The position numbers and the translations under genes were made by a program. Shown here one piece after another: positions 59,776 to 64,000 of a stretch of 64,000 nt of DNA. A model generated the notes under the pieces. The model saw only the letters and a program-made list of their open reading frames with translations. It searched no databases and was not told the origin of the DNA. This stretch comes from Cellulomonas sp. JH27-2 (lineage in GTDB: Bacteria > Actinomycetota > Actinomycetes > Actinomycetales > Cellulomonadaceae), in the NCBI RefSeq assembly GCF_014837175.1, contig NZ_JACYFR010000003.1, positions 765,249 to 829,248 on the forward strand, written 5' to 3'. Position 1 is the first letter of the stretch; every line of letters starts with the position of its first letter.

Positions 59776-61566
59776 GTGCCCCAACGAGTCATCACGGCCT
59801 CCGTCGGCGTGGCCGGACTGGTCGTCATCGGCCTCGGGGTCGCCTCGGCGACCGTGTGGAAGGCCGACGACGTCCTGGTCGCGACCGCTCCCGCCGGAAG
59901 CGCCATCGTCACCACCGCACCCGGTGTGCTCGAGCTGGGCGGCGACCCCGTCACCGTCCGCGCGACGACCGCCGGCGGCGCCCCTGTCCTGCTCGCTGTC
60001 GGTCGCGAGAACGACGTCGAGGGCTGGGTGGGGTCGGACGCGCACGACGAGATCACGGGCCTGTCCGGCTGGCACGACCTCGCCGTCGACGCAGTCGCGG
60101 CGGGCAGCCGGACGACCGCGCCGTCGGCCGACGCGTCGCCGGACGCGACGTCCTCGGCCAAGCCCAGCGCCTCGCCGAAGCCCAGCGCCTCGGCGAAGCC
60201 CAGCGCGTCGGCGAAGCCCAGCCCCTCGCAGAGCGCGGCGACCGGCGCGGCGGCCGATGCCGCCGCCGTCCCCGACCCGACGGACTCGGACCTCTGGGTC
60301 GCCCAGGCGACGGGCAAGGGCAGCGCGCAGCTCGTCTGGCCGGCGCAGGACGGTCGCTGGAGCCTGATCGCGGTGGGCACGGGCGATGCGGCACCGGTCC
60401 TGCAGATGTCGTGGCCGCGCGTCGTGACGACGCCCTGGCTGTGGCCGCTGGTGATCCTGGGCTCGCTCATGATCCTCGTCGCGGGCGTTCTGCTGGGGCG
60501 CGACCTGTACCGACGTCGGACCGGGACGCAGGACCCCGAGTGGCATGACGTCACGACCGGCACCATCGCGCTCGTCGGCGAGAACGGCGCACCGCTCACA
60601 CGTCGCCAGCTCCGCGAGGCCGAGCTGGCCCGCAGCGGCCGCCCGCGGACGGGTTCCGTCCCGCGAGTCCCGGCGCCGACGTCCGCACCGACGCCCGCCG
60701 CCGAGCCGGTACGGGAGCACACCGCCACCGGCGCAGCCGGCACGGGCGTCGCCGCAGCGCGTGCCGCCGACCGCGCGAGCCAGGGCGCGGGGTCGGCTCC
60801 CCCTCGAGCGCGCGACGACCAGCCAGGGGTCGGCGCCGGGTCGCCTGACACCCCGTCGCCTGCCACGAGCCCGGCAACCGCGCCGACGGCGGCCATCCCG
60901 ACGACACGTCGCGCGCTGCGCACCGGTGCCATCCCCACGGTCGCGGCCGGCACACCGACGCGACCCGACCAGGCACGGCCCACCGCGAGCGCGCCCGACG
61001 GCGGGTCCGGCGCAACGTCCGGGCAGGGGCTGCCGAGCGATCAGCAGCCTCCGACGTCCGCGCGGCGCACCGTCTCCGCCCCGGGCTGGCTGTCCGGAGC
61101 GGGCCGCCGCCGGGTCGAGCCGCCCGCGCAGCCTCCCACCGGCCCCGCCGCCCCGGACCTCTCGTCGGCCCAGACCGCGGCCATTCCCTCGACCGGGTGG
61201 ACCCCCGTCCCGTCGACGACGCACGGCGCCCCCGCCGCCCCGGGCCCGGCGAGCACGCAGGGCCGGACGGACGCCGCGACGCCGGGCACCCCTGGTGGGA
61301 CGGGAACGGCCGGCGGTGCGCCTGCCGCCGATGCCGGACGCGGCACGCACCGACCGGCATGGTTGGCGCCCGGCGCACCGACGCCCGCACCGACACCCGC
61401 GCCCGAGTCGACGCCGTCGGCACCGGGCGACGAGGCAGCCCCGGACGCGCCCGCCGGTCAGGCGGGCTCCCGCGCGGACGCCTGGCGGCGCGCCTGGGGC
61501 CTGCCGGCCCAGCCGGACGACCCACCGGCGGACCAGGACGGCTCGACGACGGAGGTGGACCGATGA
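59776..61566 (+). CDS. Hypothetical two-helix membrane protein with long Pro-rich cytoplasmic tail
   Basis: 596 residues. Helix one at about 8-27, an extracytoplasmic domain (about 30-215) interrupted by Ser/Pro/Lys repeats, helix two at about 219-239 (PLVILGSLMILVAGVLLG), then a 350-residue low-complexity tail rich in Pro, Ala, Thr and Gly. No enzyme motif. GTG chosen for GAGAGGA six bases upstream. It overlaps the lipoprotein gene, which suggests that both form part of one envelope complex. Similar gene pairs appear near Scy-like genes in related organisms, from memory only. Confidence 0.65.
   Translation: MPQRVITASVGVAGLVVIGLGVASATVWKADDVLVATAPAGSAIVTTAPGVLELGGDPVTVRATTAGGAPVLLAVGRENDVEGWVGSDAHDEITGLSGWHDLAVDAVAAGSRTTAPSADASPDATSSAKPSASPKPSASAKPSASAKPSPSQSAATGAAADAAAVPDPTDSDLWVAQATGKGSAQLVWPAQDGRWSLIAVGTGDAAPVLQMSWPRVVTTPWLWPLVILGSLMILVAGVLLGRDLYRRRTGTQDPEWHDVTTGTIALVGENGAPLTRRQLREAELARSGRPRTGSVPRVPAPTSAPTPAAEPVREHTATGAAGTGVAAARAADRASQGAGSAPPRARDDQPGVGAGSPDTPSPATSPATAPTAAIPTTRRALRTGAIPTVAAGTPTRPDQARPTASAPDGGSGATSGQGLPSDQQPPTSARRTVSAPGWLSGAGRRRVEPPAQPPTGPAAPDLSSAQTAAIPSTGWTPVPSTTHGAPAAPGPASTQGRTDAATPGTPGGTGTAGGAPAADAGRGTHRPAWLAPGAPTPAPTPAPESTPSAPGDEAAPDAPAGQAGSRADAWRRAWGLPAQPDDPPADQDGSTTEVDR
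60160..60231 (+). repeat. 18-bp tandem repeat coding for KPSASA-type units
   Basis: Four contiguous 18-base units starting 60160, 60178, 60196 and 60214, form AAGCCCAGCGCCTCGGCG. They encode Lys-Pro-Ser-Ala-Ser-Ala/Pro in the external domain of the 59776 protein, a flexible linker. Units differ by one to three bases. Confidence 0.85.
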
Positions 61567-62561
61567 GGCGCCGTCCCTTCGCGCTGACCGGCTCGGCGGT
61601 CGTCGTCGCGCTCGCCCTTGCCGCGTGCGCCCCGGCAGTGCCGGCGCCGGCGCCGGCGCCGGCGCCCGTCGTCGCGCCCGCCGCGCTGACCCCGGGCCAG
61701 TCGGGCCGGGTGCTCGAGGACCTCGGGACGGTCCTGGCCGCGGCGGACAAGAAGCTGGACGAGGACCTGCTCGACCCGCGCGTCGAGGAGCCGGCACTGT
61801 CGATGCGCGGCGCGGAGTACGTGCGCGCCGACGCGACCGACGGCGACCGCGCCCCGACGACGCTGCCGACCACGGCGGCCGCGACGATCGTGCCGCGGAC
61901 GCAGGACTGGCCGCGTACCCAGCTGGTCGTCACCGAGCAGCCCGCCGACCTGCAGGCGCCGCGCATCCTGGTCCTGCGGCAGGACGAGCCGCGCTCGCAG
62001 TACAAGCTGTGGGGCTGGTCGCGCCTGCTGCCCAGCACGTCGATGCCGCGGACGGCCAAGCCCGAGGTCGGCAGCCCGGTCGTCGCCCCCGACTCCGACG
62101 AGCTGACGGTCAGCCCGCAGGACGCGATCGATCAGTACGCCGACGTCCTCACGAAGGGCAAGAAGTCCTCGCACGACGACGCCTTCGAGCCCAACGCGTC
62201 GCGCGACGAGATCGAGGCGCTGCGCTCCCGCAACGAGAAGGCGGTGAAGGGCTCGGGCACCTACGACGAGTCGTACACGCCGGAGGGCGACCCCGTCGTC
62301 AGCCTCGGCACGATCGACGGGGGAGCGATCGTCGTCGGTCAGCTCACGGCGCTCGCCAAGACCACCCTGACGCTCGACGGCGCGACCGTGCCGATCTCGG
62401 ACAAGTTCTATCAGGCGCTGTCGGGCAAGAAGACCGCCAAGAAGAGCTTCGTACGGACGTCCACCGACATCGTCGTGCTCTACGTGCCGCGCAAGGGGTC
62501 CGACGAGAAGATGTCCGTGCTCGCCTTCGAGTCCGTGATCACCGCGGCCAAGGCATCCTGA
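61563..62561 (+). CDS. Predicted lipoprotein of unknown function
   Basis: 332 residues. Signal peptide with lipobox ALAAC and lipidated C22, then an Ala/Pro repeat (about 24-40) and two similar alpha-beta halves (about 45-170 and 175-332). SRLLPSTSMPRTAKPEVGSPV and the C-terminal IVVLYVPRKGSDEKMSVLAFESVI are striking hydrophobic blocks. Anchored outside. Overlaps the previous gene by ATGA. Probably partner of the two-helix membrane protein. Confidence 0.75.
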   Translation: MRRRPFALTGSAVVVALALAACAPAVPAPAPAPAPVVAPAALTPGQSGRVLEDLGTVLAAADKKLDEDLLDPRVEEPALSMRGAEYVRADATDGDRAPTTLPTTAAATIVPRTQDWPRTQLVVTEQPADLQAPRILVLRQDEPRSQYKLWGWSRLLPSTSMPRTAKPEVGSPVVAPDSDELTVSPQDAIDQYADVLTKGKKSSHDDAFEPNASRDEIEALRSRNEKAVKGSGTYDESYTPEGDPVVSLGTIDGGAIVVGQLTALAKTTLTLDGATVPISDKFYQALSGKKTAKKSFVRTSTDIVVLYVPRKGSDEKMSVLAFESVITAAKAS

Positions 62562-62604
62562 GGCTCGGCCCCGAGCCTCGATCCGCAGCAGAGAAGGAAC
62601 GTCC

Positions 62605-63531
62605 ATGACGCAGCCCCCCGGCCCGCAGCCCCGTCTCGACGTCCGCGGGGCCGTCGACCTGTCCGCGCTCGCGCGCCCCAAGACCCCCGCGCCCGGGACG
62701 CCCGGCGGCCTGCCGCAGGGGTCGGCGTACGTGGTCGACGTCGACGAGGCAGGTTTCCCCGACCTGGTCCAGGCCACCACCCGCTACCCGGTGGTGGTGG
62801 TGCTGTGGGCGGGGTGGAGCGACGTGAGCAAGCAGGCGGTCGCGGATCTCGCGCAGCTCGCCGAGCAGGACGGCGGTACGTGGCAGCTCGCACGCATCGA
62901 CTCCGAGGCCAACCCGCAGGTCGCCGCGGCCTTCCAGGCGCAGTCCGTCCCGACGACGGTCGCGGTGCTGGCCGGTCAGCCTCTCCCGCTCTACCAGGGG
63001 GCGCCGCCGATCGACCAGGTCCGGGGCGTGATCGACCAGGTGATCGCCGCCGCCGCGGCCAACGGCGTGACGGGCCGCGTGCCGGCAGCCGACGAGGCTG
63101 CGCCGGAACCCGCACCGGAGCCCGAGCTGCCCCCGCTGCACCAGGCCGCCTACGACGCGATCGAGCGCGACGACCTCGAGACGGCGGTGGCCGCGTACGA
63201 GCAGGCCCTGCGGGAGGACCCGCGCGACGCGTTGGCGAGGGCCGGCCTGGCCCAGGTCCAGCTCCTCGTGCGCACCCGCGACGCCGATCTGCAGGCAGTC
63301 CGCAAGGCTGCCGCCGACTCGCCGCGGGACATCGGAGCCCAGCTCGCGGTCGCCGACCTCGACGTGCTCGGTGGGAAGGTCGAGGACGCCTTCGAGCGCC
63401 TCGTCGACCTGCTCGCGGTCACCAAGGCGGACGAGGTGCGCGTGCGCCTCGTCGACCTGTTCGAGGTGGTCGGCGCCGAGGACGAGCGCGTGGTGCGAGC
63501 GCGACGCGCGATGGCGAACGCCCTGTACTGA
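62605..63531 (+). CDS. cnoX: CnoX-like thioredoxin-fold/TPR co-chaperone
   Basis: 308 residues. A disordered N terminus, a thioredoxin fold (about 38-155) whose active-site position reads WSDVSK instead of CxxC, then TPR-like helices (about 175-308, HQAAYDAIERDDLETAVAAYEQAL). This matches the CnoX/YbbN holdase family, which in several bacteria keeps proteins foldable under oxidative chlorine stress and delivers to GroEL. Without cysteines, no redox activity is expected. AGAAGGAACG upstream of the ATG. Confidence 0.85.
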   Translation: MTQPPGPQPRLDVRGAVDLSALARPKTPAPGTPGGLPQGSAYVVDVDEAGFPDLVQATTRYPVVVVLWAGWSDVSKQAVADLAQLAEQDGGTWQLARIDSEANPQVAAAFQAQSVPTTVAVLAGQPLPLYQGAPPIDQVRGVIDQVIAAAAANGVTGRVPAADEAAPEPAPEPELPPLHQAAYDAIERDDLETAVAAYEQALREDPRDALARAGLAQVQLLVRTRDADLQAVRKAAADSPRDIGAQLAVADLDVLGGKVEDAFERLVDLLAVTKADEVRVRLVDLFEVVGAEDERVVRARRAMANALY

Positions 63532-63805
63532 CGCGCGGAGGCTCAAGCCAGCACGTCTGTGCAGGTCAGCGAGCCACGGGGCGGTGTGGCGGCCGTCACC
63601 ACGTCCGGGATTTGCCAGCAGCGGCCGGCCCTGCGTAATGTTCTCTTCGTCGCCCGGCAGGGAGGAACGGACACCAGGGATCGAACCCGGTGGCCAGTCC
63701 CCCAGGCGGCCACCCCCGATCTTCCTCGCAGGTGCTTCGTGCGCCTCGAGCCGATCGGAGACCTGGAGTTCGGCTCCCACCGCACAGACCGCCTGACAAG
63801 ACGGT

Positions 63806-63834
63806 TTGACGCGCGGGACTGGCTCCGCTAAGTT
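63806..63834 (+). promoter_or_regulatory. Ribosomal RNA operon promoter
   Basis: TTGACG (63806-63811), exactly 17 bases, TAAGTT (63829-63834); a start near 63842. Strong vegetative promoter, in keeping with the leader that follows. The stretch 63532-63805 has no gene but has two possible hairpins (GGTGGCC/GGCCACC at 63688-63713 and GAGCCGA/TTCGGCTC at 63748-63776), which may stop readthrough into the rrn operon. Confidence 0.8.
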
Positions 63835-63841
63835 AGAACGG

Positions 63842-64000
63842 TTGCCTCCGGGCAGGTCGAAAGGCCGAAACGGATGCGCGTCTGTTCCTTGAGAACTCAA
63901 CAGTGTGCCAAGTAGTCGATGCCATATGGCCTGTCTTTGATGGGTCTTGGTTGAGACTGAAGGATCGGTCCCACCCCGTGGGGTTGCCGGTTCTTTATAT
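63842..64000 (+). ncRNA. Leader of the 16S rRNA precursor (partial)
   Basis: Contains TGTTCCTTGAGAACTCAACA (63882-63901), the boxA-like antitermination/leader block that precedes actinobacterial 16S genes, then a lower-GC stretch and a stem formed by GGTCCCACCCC and GGGGTTGCCGG near the end. The 16S gene itself would begin just after the window. Confidence 0.75.

Noticed and set aside
60160..60231. Repeats considered as a mobile or regulatory repeat
   Set aside because: In-frame coding repeats for a Lys-Pro-Ser-Ala linker.
63674..63690. Minus-strand segment that folds like a tRNA T-arm (GGTTCGATCC inside a 5-bp stem)
   Set aside because: No matching acceptor, D or anticodon arms can be formed upstream, and the core motif can occur by chance in a window this size.

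Overview
The window is very GC-rich, with dense coding, many GTG starts and frequent ATGA/GTGA stop-start overlaps. Gene content and order (hom-thrC-thrB-rho, rpmE-prfA-prmC-tsaC-wecA-like-atp operon, nucS, pimB-like, Scy-like coiled coil, TatABC) point to an actinobacterium. The glycoside hydrolase cluster suggests a plant-polysaccharide degrader of the Cellulomonas type. The genus is inferred from content only. No insertion sequence, prophage, CRISPR array or complete RNA gene was found; the window ends inside the leader of a ribosomal RNA operon.

Layout. (1) 1-6005: haem/iron surface locus: 3' part of a haem ABC ATPase, two anchored secreted proteins, an HtaA-domain protein with a WxL-like C terminus behind a DtxR/IdeR-type iron box, and a DUF916 (WxL-interacting type) membrane protein. 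(2) 6006-10680: two secreted proteins, one collagen-like and one a 1112-residue Ig-repeat protein. Both have the same upstream architecture: a perfect TGTGA-N6-TCACA site plus two conserved boxes at nearly fixed spacing. (3) 10770-16353: threonine biosynthesis (hom, thrC, thrB) and rho. (4) 16535-18974: VanW-like, TfoX-N and PimB-like genes. (5) 19182-23777: rpmE, prfA, prmC, tsaC, a polyprenyl-phosphate GlcNAc-1-P transferase and an AtpI-like protein. (6) 23853-30895: complete F1Fo ATP synthase operon, followed by a DUF2550 gene, nucS and a small membrane protein. (7) 32596-37189: TM2-domain protein, nagA, tatC-tatA-tatB on the minus strand, and a VOC protein. (8) 37226-53810: a carbohydrate utilisation locus. 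(9) 53898-63531: small zinc-finger-like protein, HAD phosphatase, two alpha/beta hydrolases, Scy-like coiled coil, two envelope proteins and a CnoX-like co-chaperone. (10) 63532-64000: rrn promoter and leader.

The most coherent system is region 8. It encodes GH3, a Tat-type lipoprotein binding protein, two CUT1 permeases, GH95 (alpha-L-fucosidase family), a LacI regulator, GH42 (beta-galactosidase), GH31 (alpha-xylosidase with YicI-type catalytic residues) and GH1 (beta-glucosidase). None of the hydrolases has a signal peptide. Together they would remove every sugar and bond of a fucosylated galacto-xyloglucan oligosaccharide inside the cell: fucose, galactose, xylose, then the glucan backbone. 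Six copies or variants of one palindrome, ATCGAANCGNTTCGAT, lie at the promoters of GH3, the transporter, lacI, GH42 and GH1 and, unexpectedly, at the predicted promoter of the tatB-tatA-tatC operon. The transporter lacks its own ATPase, so a shared MsiK-type ATPase elsewhere is expected.
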